Positions 16,845-24,244 of a stretch of 32,157 nt of DNA are shown here, one piece after another. A program made the translations under genes and the position numbers. Numbering within the stretch: the stretch's first letter is position 1; every line of letters starts with the position of its first letter. Below the pieces are notes generated by a model that saw only the letters and a program-made list of their open reading frames with translations, was not told where the DNA came from and did not search any database. The stretch comes from Chromatiales bacterium (GTDB lineage Bacteria; Pseudomonadota; Gammaproteobacteria; Chromatiales; Chromatiaceae): positions 1 to 32,157 of the forward strand of contig JANTHJ010000025.1 in the NCBI GenBank assembly GCA_024762475.1. Reading direction: 5' to 3'.

Positions 16845-17849
16845 ATGCAAGCATTGTTGCAATTGCCCGGCCTTGGGCAGGGTTTGAAATTGGCCGACGG
16901 GCCAGGAACCAAGGGCGAAGCCCGGGGGTCCGAGGCGGCCAGTTCCGAAGATTTCGAGGCGCGACTGGCCGAGCTCAAGGCCGCGATGGAAGAGGCCGGG
17001 GTGACGCCCGAGACGCTCTCGCCAGAGCTGCTGGCGATGCTTCAGCAATGGCTTGTCGGCGGCAGTCCCTTGCCGGAGGCAATACCTGCGGCGAAGGCCG
17101 GCGGCGAGCCGCTGCCGCTGGCCGCGCTGGTGCAGTACCTCGGTTCCCGCCAGGAAGGAAAGACTATGGGTTCTCCCGAAACAACGGCCACCCCCTCGGC
17201 CGCTTCGAGTTCGCCGGCCCCGCTTTCAGCCGCGATCGGAGAGCTATTGGCTGGTGTCGAACAGGGTGTCAGGTTGGATAAGTTTCCGGGGCAGGTCGGG
17301 GACGGGCGTGACACGCTGCTCCCCGGATTGCAGCCGAGCGCGGCACTGCCTGCCGGGCCCGCAGGCGATGCGGCGGCGCTGGGCAGGTCGCTGCTTTCGA
17401 TGCCGGTGCCGCAAAGAGTCGGCGATCCGGGCTGGGGAACGGCGATCGGCGAGCGGCTGGTGTGGATGGTGAAAGGGGAGATGCAACGGGCCGAGCTGAA
17501 GCTCACACCGCCCAATCTGGGTCCCCTGGAGATCCGCCTGACGGTCAACGACGACAAGGCCAGCGTGGCCTTCGTGTCGCATCATGCGGCTACGCGCGAT
17601 GCCATCGAGGCGGCGCTGCCACGGCTGCGCGAGATGTTGGCGCAGGATGCCTTGCAGTTGGTACGGGCCGATGTGGGCGGGGGGCAGCCCGATCACCGCG
17701 GTGCAACCGGCGGCGGTATGGGCGATGGGCGCCAGCAGTCTGAGCGTTTGGATGGGGGGAACATCTCTGGTGATCCCGGCGAGGGTCGAACAGGAGTCGC
17801 GGATGCTGCCGGCTCCGTCGGAGCGGGACTGCTGGATTTGTTCGCCTGA
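16845..17849 (+). CDS. fliK: flagellar hook-length control protein FliK-like
   Basis: Protein of 334 residues with an Ala/Pro/Gly-rich, low-complexity N-terminal two thirds and a recognisable Flg_hook domain at about residues 200-290. That domain contains WGTAIGERLVWMVKGEMQR and AELKLTPPNLGPLEIRL, then VAFVSHHAATRDAIEAALPRLRE, as in FliK C-termini. FliK measures hook length and switches export specificity. AGGA lies 6 nt before ATG 16845. No other flagellar gene is near, so it is an isolated fliK or a FliK-like relative. It is next to lapA, not overlapping. Confidence 0.83.
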   Translation: MQALLQLPGLGQGLKLADGPGTKGEARGSEAASSEDFEARLAELKAAMEEAGVTPETLSPELLAMLQQWLVGGSPLPEAIPAAKAGGEPLPLAALVQYLGSRQEGKTMGSPETTATPSAASSSPAPLSAAIGELLAGVEQGVRLDKFPGQVGDGRDTLLPGLQPSAALPAGPAGDAAALGRSLLSMPVPQRVGDPGWGTAIGERLVWMVKGEMQRAELKLTPPNLGPLEIRLTVNDDKASVAFVSHHAATRDAIEAALPRLREMLAQDALQLVRADVGGGQPDHRGATGGGMGDGRQQSERLDGGNISGDPGEGRTGVADAAGSVGAGLLDLFA

Positions 17850-17924
17850 GGGGCAGATCGGCGACTTCATCCGCCCCCGCACAGACTGCTATGATGTGCG
17901 CTGTTGCAAGAGAGGAAGTCGCCG

Positions 17925-18215
17925 GTGCTCAGTCTCGTCAAGCTCATTGTTGCCGCGTTGCTGGCCTTGCTGGGTGCGGCATTCGCCATCATCAACGACC
18001 AGCCGGTGCAGCTGGATCTGTATTTCGCGGTCGCCAGCATGCCCCTGTCGCTGTTGCTATTGCTGGCGATGGGTGTCGGCTTGGTGCTGGGTGCCGTGGT
18101 GAGCGGCTTCTACTTCATGCGCGTACGCAAGGAGAATGCACGCCTGCGCCGCCAGACCAACCTGGCCGAGCAGGAGGTGAAGAATCTGCGCAGCCTCCCC
18201 ATCAACGGCCGTTGA
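17925..18215 (+). CDS. lapA: lipopolysaccharide assembly protein A (LapA)
   Basis: Small inner-membrane protein of 96 residues, partner of LapB in controlling LPS synthesis through FtsH and LpxC. Two hydrophobic helices (about residues 4-21 and 34-56) are followed by a basic, coiled-coil cytoplasmic end (RVRKENARLRRQTNLAEQE), the DUF1049 layout. AIINDQPVQLDLYF is the typical loop. I chose GTG 17925 because AGAGGAAG lies about 6 nt upstream; a longer frame starts at TTG 17904. The lapB gene starts 13 bases after its stop and pyrF follows, the E. coli order. Confidence 0.92.
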   Translation: MLSLVKLIVAALLALLGAAFAIINDQPVQLDLYFAVASMPLSLLLLLAMGVGLVLGAVVSGFYFMRVRKENARLRRQTNLAEQEVKNLRSLPINGR

Positions 18216-18228
18216 GCGCGATCGACCC

Positions 18229-19398
18229 ATGGAAGAACTGCTTTGGCTGCTTCTGCCTGTTGCGGCTGCCTCCGGCTGGTGGGCGGCCACGCGGACTGCC
18301 CGCAGAAAATCTTCCGCCAATCGGCGCGAGCACAACCCCGTCTATTTCCGTGGTCTGAACCATCTCCTGAACGAGGAGCCGGACAAGGCGATCGATGTCT
18401 TCGTCGAGATGCTCGAGGTCGACAGCGACACCGTCGAGACCCATCTCGCCCTGGGCAACCTGTTTCGGCGGCGCGGCGAGGTGGAACGGGCCATCCGCAT
18501 CCATCAGAATCTCATCGCGCGGCCGGCACTGACCACCGAGCAGCGCGGACAGGCGCTGCTGGAGCTTGGCCAGGACTACCTGCGGGCCGGACTCTATGAC
18601 CGTGCTGAGAACCTGTTCAACGAGCTGCGTCAGAACAAGCTGCATCTGGCCCATGCGCTGCGTCATCTGCTGACGATCTATCAGCAGGAAAAGGACTGGG
18701 AGGCCTGCCTGCGTACCGCCGAGGAACTGGAGCGGCACGCGGGCGAGGATCGCTCGGTGGAGAAGTCCCATTACTATTGCGAGCTCGCCGAGCAGGCGCT
18801 GGAGAAGGGACAGCGCAAGCAGGCGAGGGGGCTATTGCGCAAGGCCCTGGCGGCCAGTCCGAAGTGTGTCCGCGCCACCCATCTGCTGGCACGGGTCGAG
18901 CGAGACTCGGGCAGTACCGCGGATGCGTTGCGCCTGTTGACCTCGATCGTCGAACAGGATCCCGAGTATCTGCCCGAAGTGCTGGAGGAGATCGCCCAGG
19001 CCTACCGTGCGCTTGGCCAGCGGGACCGGCTACGGCGCTTTCTGCTGGAGATGGCGGAGAAATACCCAAATCGTGGTGCCGAACTCTATCTCGTCGAGTT
19101 GGTTCACGAGATCGAAGGCGAGCAGGCGGCTGTCGACTATCTGAGTGCCTATATTGCGCGCACCCCTTCACTGCTCGGACTGATGCGGCTGCTCGAGTTG
19201 CGCTGCACCCGTGCGGACGGACAAAACGACGGCCTGCTGGAACAGGTTCGGACCCAACTGCGCCAGTTGATGCAGGATCGCGGGGCCTACCAGTGCCGCA
19301 AATGTGGCTTCGAGGCCAAGGCGCTGCACTGGCAATGCCCCAGCTGCCACCGCTGGGCTACGATCCGCCGCCGACCCCTGCGCGACAGTGACCTTTGA
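18229..19398 (+). CDS. lapB: lipopolysaccharide assembly protein B (LapB)
   Basis: Membrane-anchored TPR protein that links LPS assembly to LpxC proteolysis. The 389 residues equal the E. coli length. The N-terminal membrane helix ([17 protein letters not shown]) comes first, then about nine TPR units starting with [20 protein letters not shown]. The C-terminus is the rubredoxin-like metal site [20 protein letters not shown] bounded by CRKC and CPSC. ATG 18229 lies directly before the membrane helix; its Shine-Dalgarno is weak. It is cotranscribed with lapA, and pyrF starts 19 bases after its stop. Confidence 0.96.
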   Translation: MEELLWLLLPVAAASGWWAATRTARRKSSANRREHNPVYFRGLNHLLNEEPDKAIDVFVEMLEVDSDTVETHLALGNLFRRRGEVERAIRIHQNLIARPALTTEQRGQALLELGQDYLRAGLYDRAENLFNELRQNKLHLAHALRHLLTIYQQEKDWEACLRTAEELERHAGEDRSVEKSHYYCELAEQALEKGQRKQARGLLRKALAASPKCVRATHLLARVERDSGSTADALRLLTSIVEQDPEYLPEVLEEIAQAYRALGQRDRLRRFLLEMAEKYPNRGAELYLVELVHEIEGEQAAVDYLSAYIARTPSLLGLMRLLELRCTRADGQNDGLLEQVRTQLRQLMQDRGAYQCRKCGFEAKALHWQCPSCHRWATIRRRPLRDSDL

Positions 19399-19417
19399 AT
19401 CCGGAGATCTCTTCGAC

Positions 19418-20122
19418 ATGAACACCGCCGACCCCAAGATCATCGTGGCCCTGGACTTTCCTGCCGAGGCGCCGGCACTGACACTTTTGGAACGGCTGGA
19501 TCCGGCCCTTTGCCGTCTGAAGATCGGTAAGGAGATGTTCACCCGCCTCGGTCCCCGGTTCGTGGACCAGGTGATCGTTCGCGGATTCGATGTGTTTCTG
19601 GACCTCAAGTACCACGACATCCCCAATACCGTGGCCGCTGCCTGCGACGCGGCGGCCGACCTGGGGGTTTGGATGATGAACCTGCATGCATCCGGTGGTC
19701 GGCGCATGATGGAGACCGCCATGGAGCGGCTCGCCGCCCGTGGCGAACGCCCGCTGCTGATTGCGGTGACCATCCTCACCAGCCTGGGAGAGGCGGAGTT
19801 GCACGAGATCGGTTTCTCCGGCACGCCCGAGGACAATGTGCGTCGTCTCGCCTCCCTGGCCCAGGGCTGCGGTCTGGACGGTGTGGTCTGCTCGCCGCGA
19901 GAGGCGGCGACCCTGCGCGCTGAACGGGGTGAGGATTTCCTGCTCGTCACCCCCGGGGTGCGCCCAGCCGGGGCGGCGCTGAACGATCAGACTCGAGTGA
20001 TGACGCCCGCCGAGGCCATGCTTGCCGGAGCCAGCCATCTGGTGGTGGGGCGCCCGATCACCGCTGCCGATGATCCCCTGGCGGCGCTGCGTGCGATCGA
20101 TGCGGAGATCGCAGCCGTGTGA
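19418..20122 (+). CDS. pyrF: orotidine 5'-phosphate decarboxylase
   Basis: Makes UMP from OMP in pyrimidine biosynthesis. The 234 residues contain KIIVALDFP, the catalytic [11 protein letters not shown] (Lys/Asp/Lys/Asp array), [15 protein letters not shown], and the C-terminal VTPGVRP and LVVGRPIT phosphate loops. The ATG at 19418 has GGAG about 11 nt upstream. The lapA-lapB-pyrF order is the same as in E. coli. No clear terminator follows, but a 24-bp palindrome lies 100 bases downstream. Confidence 0.97.
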   Translation: MNTADPKIIVALDFPAEAPALTLLERLDPALCRLKIGKEMFTRLGPRFVDQVIVRGFDVFLDLKYHDIPNTVAAACDAAADLGVWMMNLHASGGRRMMETAMERLAARGERPLLIAVTILTSLGEAELHEIGFSGTPEDNVRRLASLAQGCGLDGVVCSPREAATLRAERGEDFLLVTPGVRPAGAALNDQTRVMTPAEAMLAGASHLVVGRPITAADDPLAALRAIDAEIAAV

Positions 20123-20221
20123 TGGCTCCTAAGGGCGATTCGAGACCTCGGCCGGCGGGCCTTACCGCTTCCCCGCATGCCGGGGGGCAGGAGGGGGCAA
20201 GCCACTGTTTTCACGCCTGCT

Positions 20222-20245
20222 CCCTGCCTCGCGCGCGAGGCAGGG
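20222..20245. repeat. perfect 24-bp palindrome downstream of pyrF
   Basis: CCCTGCCTCGCG followed directly by its reverse complement, with no mismatch. No T-run follows on either strand. It lies in the 178-bp stretch between pyrF and repeat copy A, which holds no gene that I can see. It may be an RNA stem ending the lapAB-pyrF message or a protein site. Confidence 0.6.
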
Positions 20246-20300
20246 GTGGAAAACCGGATTTCTCGGCGCATCTCAAAGGTGTCAGGGCGTGGGGTAGCGT

Positions 20301-20552
20301 TTAACCCGAATATTTCACCCGGTCGCTGAAAAATACTGATAACTTACTGGTTGCAAAAGATATTATTCGTATATTAGCGGGTAACGAAATGTTACCGGTC
20401 CAACGCTGGACGCGTCCTCGCGTCGATCTGGCCGCCCTCAAGCGGTATTTCCTTCCTCACCAATAGGCTGGCTATTGATTCGGTCGGAAATCCGCTCGAG
20501 AACGCCCATCTCGGCACGATCATCGCGTCCCCGGGTGAAATGTCCGGGTTAA
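20301..20552 (+). mobile_element. palindrome-ended interspersed repeat, copy A (252 bp)
   Basis: First of three copies of a non-autonomous repeat (B 22007-22153 inverted, C 28981-29140). Its ends are near-perfect inverted repeats: CCCGAATATTTCACCCGG on the left, the complement of CCCGGACATTTCACCCGG on the right, both outside TTAA. The shared interior of about 110 bp includes AAAAATACTGATAACT and CGTATATTAGCGGGT. Copy A is longer because it has 93 extra bp between two GATC words (20425, 20518). No transposase is encoded. The size and ends suggest a MITE-like element. Confidence 0.75.
20441..20496. repeat. nested hairpin inside repeat copy A
   Basis: An outer inverted repeat (AGCGGTATTTCC with GGAAATCCGCT, one bulged base) encloses an inner one (CAATAG, loop GCTGG, CTATTG). 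It lies in the 93 bp that copies B and C lack. The GATC words at its borders look like a short target duplication or a recombination trace. Confidence 0.6.
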
Positions 20553-20563
20553 CCCGATATAAA
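20535..20563 (+). promoter_or_regulatory. possible outward promoter at the right end of repeat copy A
   Basis: GTGAAA (20535-20540, inside the terminal repeat), exactly 17 nt, then TATAAA (20558-20563, outside it). Four and five of six bases match the sigma-70 boxes. Transcription would run to sat, 187 bases away. Confidence 0.4.
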
Positions 20564-20640
20564 AAGAACCTTGGGGCAGAAACCCTGCAGGTCTGGTAGT
20601 TTTAGCATCCGATAACGCGCTGATACGCGAATGCGCGACT

Positions 20641-20662
20641 TTTTAGATTTTAAAATCAAAAA
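20641..20662. promoter_or_regulatory. AT-rich palindrome upstream of sat
   Basis: A 22-bp palindrome in which TTTT, A, GATTTT is mirrored by AAAATC, A, AAAA with one mismatched pair. It lies in an AT-rich patch unlike the surrounding sequence, 88 bases before sat. It may be an operator. The remaining sequence from 20564 to 20749 has no gene that I can see. Confidence 0.45.
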
Positions 20663-20749
20663 GATAGTGCATTAAATTAAAGCAACCTGTCAGTATTTTC
20701 TGCTGGCGTTCCCGGTTACGTTTGACTCTAGTGCTGGAGGAGAATCCGC

Positions 20750-21940
20750 ATGATCAATCCCGTTGGCTCCGACGAGCTGAAGCCCCTTTTCGTATATGAC
20801 GTCAATGAGCACGAGCAGCTCATGCACGAGGCAGAATCGCTCCCCTCGATCGTGATCAGTTCTCAGGCGGCTGGTAACGCGGTGATGTTGGGCGGTGGCT
20901 ACTTCAGCCCCCTGAAGGGGTACATGGACGTCGCCGATGCCATGGGCGCGGCCGACAAGATGATCCTGACCGACGGCTCCTTCTTTCCGGTTCCTGTCAT
21001 GTGCCTGGTGGAGAGCACCGATTCGATCGGCGATGCGAAGCGCATCGCGCTGCGTGATCCCAACGTCGAGGGCAATCCCGTTCTGGCGGTAATGGACGTC
21101 GCCAGCATCGAGGAAGTCACCGACGAGCAGATGCAGTTCATGACCGAGAAGGTCTATCGCACCACCGATCCGGAACACCCGGGCGTGGCGGCCTTCAACG
21201 GCCAGGGTCGTATCGCCCTGTCCGGCCCCATCAAGGTCTTGAACTTCTCCTACTTCATCACCGACTTCCCGGACACCTTCCGTACCGCGGTCGAGATCCG
21301 CAACGAGATCAAGGAGCGCGGCTGGAACAAGGTCGTTGCCTTTCAGACCCGCAACCCCATGCACCTGGCCCACGAAGAGCTGTGTCACATGGCGATGGAG
21401 CGCACCGGCGCGGACGGCCTGGTGATCCACATGCTGCTGGGCAAGCTCAAGCCGGGCGACATCCCGGCGCCGGTACGTGACGCGGCGATCCGCAAGATGG
21501 TCGAACTCTACTTCCCGCCGAACAGCGTAATGGTTTCCGGCTACGGCTTCGACATGCTGTATGCCGGTCCGCGCGAGGCGGTGCTGCATGCCTACTTCCG
21601 CCAGAACATGGGCGCGACCCATTTCATCATCGGTCGCGACCACGCGGGCGTGGGCGATTACTACGGCGCCTTCGACGCCCAGACCATCTTCGACGAGGAG
21701 GTGCCGCCGGGCGCCCTGCAGATCGAAATCTTCAAGGCCGACCACACCGCCTGGTCGAAGAAGCTCAACAAGGTGGTGATGATGCGCGAGGCGCCGGACC
21801 ACACCAAGGACGACTTCATCCTGCTGTCGGGCACCAAGGTGCGTGAGATGCTGGGCCAGGGCATTGCCCCGCCGCCGGAGTTCTCGCGTCCGGAGGTGGC
21901 GCAGATCCTGATCGACTACTACCAGGGCCTGAACAAATAA
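20750..21940 (+). CDS. sat: ATP sulfurylase (sulfate adenylyltransferase), dissimilatory type
   Basis: Interconverts ATP plus sulfate with adenosine phosphosulfate plus pyrophosphate. In sulfur oxidisers it runs in the ATP-forming direction after APS reductase. The single chain of 396 residues has the Sat motifs: QTRNPMHLAHEEL near residue 200 (the QxRNP and HxxH nucleotide motif), GRDHAGVG, and LSGTKVREML near the C-terminus. The Riftia symbiont enzyme has the same length. It is not the two-subunit CysDN type. GGAGGAG precedes ATG 20750. It stands alone between inverted repeat copies A and B, with its own terminator. Genes for APS reductase are not in the window. Confidence 0.96.
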   Translation: MINPVGSDELKPLFVYDVNEHEQLMHEAESLPSIVISSQAAGNAVMLGGGYFSPLKGYMDVADAMGAADKMILTDGSFFPVPVMCLVESTDSIGDAKRIALRDPNVEGNPVLAVMDVASIEEVTDEQMQFMTEKVYRTTDPEHPGVAAFNGQGRIALSGPIKVLNFSYFITDFPDTFRTAVEIRNEIKERGWNKVVAFQTRNPMHLAHEELCHMAMERTGADGLVIHMLLGKLKPGDIPAPVRDAAIRKMVELYFPPNSVMVSGYGFDMLYAGPREAVLHAYFRQNMGATHFIIGRDHAGVGDYYGAFDAQTIFDEEVPPGALQIEIFKADHTAWSKKLNKVVMMREAPDHTKDDFILLSGTKVREMLGQGIAPPPEFSRPEVAQILIDYYQGLNK

Positions 21941-21962
21941 TCAGGCGCTACGCGCGATCGAG

Positions 21963-21995
21963 AACCCGCCCGGCCCCGGCCGCGGCGGGTTTTTT
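21963..21995 (+). terminator. rho-independent terminator of sat
   Basis: AACCCGCC and GGCGGGTT pair around a GC-rich loop and are followed by TTTTTT. It lies about 23 bases after the sat stop. Confidence 0.88.
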
Positions 21996-22006
21996 CTTGC
22001 CCGGAG

Positions 22007-22153
22007 TCAGCCCGAATATTTCACCTGGGGGCGCGAGGGCGCGCCCAGCGGTTGCCCAGCAACATTTCGTCACCCGCTAATATACGCAGGATACCTTTGG
22101 CGACCAGTGAGTTATCAGTATTTTTCAGCGACCGGGTGAAATATTCGGGTTAG
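22007..22153 (-). mobile_element. palindrome-ended interspersed repeat, copy B (147 bp, inverted)
   Basis: Reverse-oriented copy of the family. Read on the minus strand it begins CCCGAATATTTCACCCGGTC and ends with the complement of the same motif. It lacks the 93-bp insert of copy A and about 11 bp near the right end. With copy A it brackets sat and its terminator. The remaining bases to 22391 hold short tandem and REP-like repeats and no gene. Confidence 0.75.
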
Positions 22154-22168
22154 TGTGGAAAAACTCAC

Positions 22169-22195
22169 CACAGAGATCACAGAGGCCACAGAGGG
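22169..22195. repeat. 9-bp tandem repeat, three units
   Basis: CACAGAGAT, CACAGAGGC and CACAGAGGG follow one another exactly. Similar CACAGAG runs are found between genes in many gammaproteobacteria. Confidence 0.6.
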
Positions 22196-22247
22196 GGTAG
22201 CATTCAGAGAGACGGCCGGTATGGACAGCAAGCTGATACACCGCCTC

Positions 22248-22302
22248 GTCGGGTTGAAACCCGGCCTACGGGACCGGGTGTAGGTCGGAATTCATTCCGA
22301 CA
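22248..22302. repeat. pair of REP-like palindromic units
   Basis: Two related stem-loops in opposite orientation. The first (22248-22270) is GTCGGGTTGAAACCCGGC plus CTACG; the second (22279-22302) is TGTAGGTCGGAATTCATTCC plus GACA. The two tails CTACG and GTAG are inverted relative to each other. This is a typical REP doublet, which a RAYT transposase mobilises in other genomes; no RAYT gene is here. Confidence 0.6.
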
Positions 22303-22364
22303 AATCGCTGTCTGGGCGGTTACCCTTTTCCATGATCACGAGTGTGGCCAGGGCCTCATGGGAG

Positions 22365-22386
22365 CTAGCCCGAATGTTTCACGAGG
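22365..22386 (+). repeat. solo terminal motif of the interspersed repeat, before nudF
   Basis: CTAGCCCGAATGTTTCAC then GAGG. It matches the ends of copies A, B and C except for a few bases, but no internal part of the element follows. Its last bases are the nudF Shine-Dalgarno. Confidence 0.55.
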
Positions 22387-22391
22387 ACGAC

Positions 22392-23003
22392 ATGAACTAC
22401 CGCTACGAATTGCTGGAGAGCGAACGGATCTGCGATGGCTTCCTCAAGCTGGACCGGCACCGCTTGCGGCATGCGTCATTCCGCGGCGGCTGGTCCGCCC
22501 CCATCGTGCGCGAGCGATTGGAGGATCTGGCCGCGGCCTCTGTTCTGCTCTACGACCCGGAACCGGATGTCCTGGTCTTCGTTGAACAGTTCCGGGTGGG
22601 ACTGATGGGCCAGGTGGAGCCCCCCTGGACCCTGGAGACCGTCTCGGGCTTTTGCGACAAGCGACACGAGCGGCCCGAGGACGTGGTGCGCCGCGAGGTG
22701 GTCGAAGAGACAGGCTGCGAGTTGCTGGCACTCCTGCCCATCGGCCGCTTCTTCGTCAGTCCGGGCATCTCGTCCGAACAGATCCACCTGTATTGCGGGC
22801 GGGTGGACAGCCGCGGCGCACAAGGCATCCATGGGCTTCCCGAGGAAGGTGAGGAGATACGCGTGGTGAAGATGGATCGGACCGAGGCCATGGGCGAGCT
22901 GTTCGGCCGGCTCAACTCGACCAGTGTGCTGATGGCGATGCAGTGGCTGGCGCTCAATCTGGAAGTCGTAAGACGGGCCTGGCTACCCGCCGGGAGGGTG
23001 TAA
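22392..23003 (+). CDS. nudF: Nudix hydrolase, ADP-ribose pyrophosphatase type
   Basis: Predicted to cleave ADP-ribose to AMP and ribose 5-phosphate. The 203 residues are similar in length to E. coli NudF. The start YRYELLESERICDGFLKLDR and the VLLYDPEPDVLVFVEQFRVG strand are typical. The Nudix box is near residue 85: GFCDKRHERPEDVVRREVVE then ETGCEL. The RE-x-x-EE-x-G core is intact, but the segment from the first Gly to Glu has six residues instead of five. VSPGISSEQIHLYCG follows, like the SPG loop of ADP-ribose enzymes. I chose ATG 22392, with GAGG 5 nt before it, over ATG 22374. It is convergent with the secretin-N gene and overlaps it by 21 bases. Confidence 0.85.
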   Translation: MNYRYELLESERICDGFLKLDRHRLRHASFRGGWSAPIVRERLEDLAAASVLLYDPEPDVLVFVEQFRVGLMGQVEPPWTLETVSGFCDKRHERPEDVVRREVVEETGCELLALLPIGRFFVSPGISSEQIHLYCGRVDSRGAQGIHGLPEEGEEIRVVKMDRTEAMGELFGRLNSTSVLMAMQWLALNLEVVRRAWLPAGRV

Positions 23004-23789
23004 ATCGGCGGGGAGCACCCGAACCGATATCTGCAACTGGTTTTCGGCGCGGGTGGTGGCACGAATACCGATACCGTGCTGGCGCCCTGAGCTGCTGGTC
23101 TCGATGCTGCCAACCGGAATCCATTCGCCCAGCCGTCCGGTGACCACGGTCGCGGCCTGTTGGGTGCGGAACTCGCCGGTGCGGGCTGCTGGACGTTCGG
23201 CCTGTTGATAGACCTCGACCGTCACCTGGTCGCCATGCACCCGGGGGAGCACATAGATGCCGGTGGTGATGTCCTTGTATTCGAGGTGCATGCGCTCGTT
23301 CGTATACGGACCATCCTGCCAATGCTCCACCTGATAGATGGGCACCGAGCGGCCGATCTGGATCAGGGCAGGGCGCCCATCCAGGGTCCGCACCCGCTGC
23401 ACGCCTTCGCCGCGACGTCGGGTATGTCCGGCAAAGGCGCGCACCTGCGCCTGCATGCCATAGGTGTCGATGTCCACCGTGGCGCCTTGCCGCTCGCGTC
23501 CACTGCCGGTCTGCACTTCCACGATCAGATCGCGTGGGGCGCGGTCCAGCTGCTGGATGAGCCGCCGAACCTCGTCGAGACGTCGGAATGGTGCGCGCAC
23601 GATCAAGCGATTGTCATAGACCGAGACCGAACCGTCTTTGCCCAGCAAATCCCTCAACGGCGGCACCAGGTCGCTGGCGAGGCGATGGCGCACATCGAAG
23701 ATGGTGGTTTCTTCGGCCGATAGTGCCTGGAGCGGCAGCCACACGACCAGCAGTAGAAGCAGCAATCGGGAGACAGGGATTTTCATCAT
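22983..23789 (-). CDS. stand-alone secretin N-domain protein, exported
   Basis: Protein of 268 residues with a signal peptide (MMKIPVSRLLLLLLVVWLPL then QALSA). Residues about 30-90 form a secretin short domain: TTIFDVRHRLASDLVPPLRD, NRLIVRA and VRRLIQQLDRAPRDLIVEVQ. A beta-rich region with VTVEVYQQ and TVVTGRLGEWIPVGSI follows; it resembles part of the secretin core, but the length is too short for a full secretin pore. Similar short proteins are annotated as secretin N-domain or NolW-like. The start is ATG 23789 or the next codon. It is the last gene of the DMT-roxA-GNAT group, 14 bases after GNAT. Function unknown. Confidence 0.72.
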   Translation of the reverse strand: MMKIPVSRLLLLLLVVWLPLQALSAEETTIFDVRHRLASDLVPPLRDLLGKDGSVSVYDNRLIVRAPFRRLDEVRRLIQQLDRAPRDLIVEVQTGSGRERQGATVDIDTYGMQAQVRAFAGHTRRRGEGVQRVRTLDGRPALIQIGRSVPIYQVEHWQDGPYTNERMHLEYKDITTGIYVLPRVHGDQVTVEVYQQAERPAARTGEFRTQQAATVVTGRLGEWIPVGSIETSSSGRQHGIGIRATTRAENQLQISVRVLPADLHPPGG

Positions 23790-23803
23790 CTGTCCAGTGT
23801 AGC

Positions 23804-24244
23804 TCACGCCAGAGGGCGCGACATGCGCCGGTGCGCAATGCCGGCATCCTGAAAGACATCGCCCTCGGGGCGAAAGCCGTGTCGGCGATAGAAGCCCTCT
23901 ACAGAACACTGGGCGTTGAGAAACACCGATTTTAGTCCGGCCTGTTGGGCGAGCGCGATGAGCCTCTCGAGCATGGCGCTGCCGATGCCGCAGCCCCGCC
24001 AGTCTCGGCGTACCGCCATGCGGCCGATATGGCCGTTGGCCAGGAGGCGGCCGGTGGCCAAGGGCGTCGTCCCGGTGGCATCCCATACCAGCAGGTGCAG
24101 GGCCTGCGGGTCGCCGGCATCTTCCTCCAGTTCGGCCGGCACCCCCTGTTCGTCCACGAAGACCTCGAAACGGATGGCCAACAGGGTGTCGCGGGCCTGT
24201 ACCCAGTCCACCTGCTCGATGCGGAAGCGACTCGCCTTACTCAT
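23804..24244 (-). CDS. GNAT family N-acetyltransferase
   Basis: Small acetyltransferase of 146 residues. The acetyl-CoA loop RRDWRGCGIGSAMLERLI near residue 80 fits the RxxGxG/A motif. FEVFVDEQGVPAELEEDAGD is the N-terminal segment seen in the YjcF/ElaA-like subgroup, and FYRRHGFRPEGDVFQDAGI is its C-terminal block. I chose ATG 24244, which overlaps the roxA stop (GATGAGTAA), so it is translationally coupled to roxA. Target unknown. Confidence 0.88.
   Translation of the reverse strand: MSKASRFRIEQVDWVQARDTLLAIRFEVFVDEQGVPAELEEDAGDPQALHLLVWDATGTTPLATGRLLANGHIGRMAVRRDWRGCGIGSAMLERLIALAQQAGLKSVFLNAQCSVEGFYRRHGFRPEGDVFQDAGIAHRRMSRPLA

Noticed and set aside
20301-22153. CRISPR array formed by the repeats around sat
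   Set aside because: The copies are long, inverted and separated by a gene; there are no regular short repeats or spacers.
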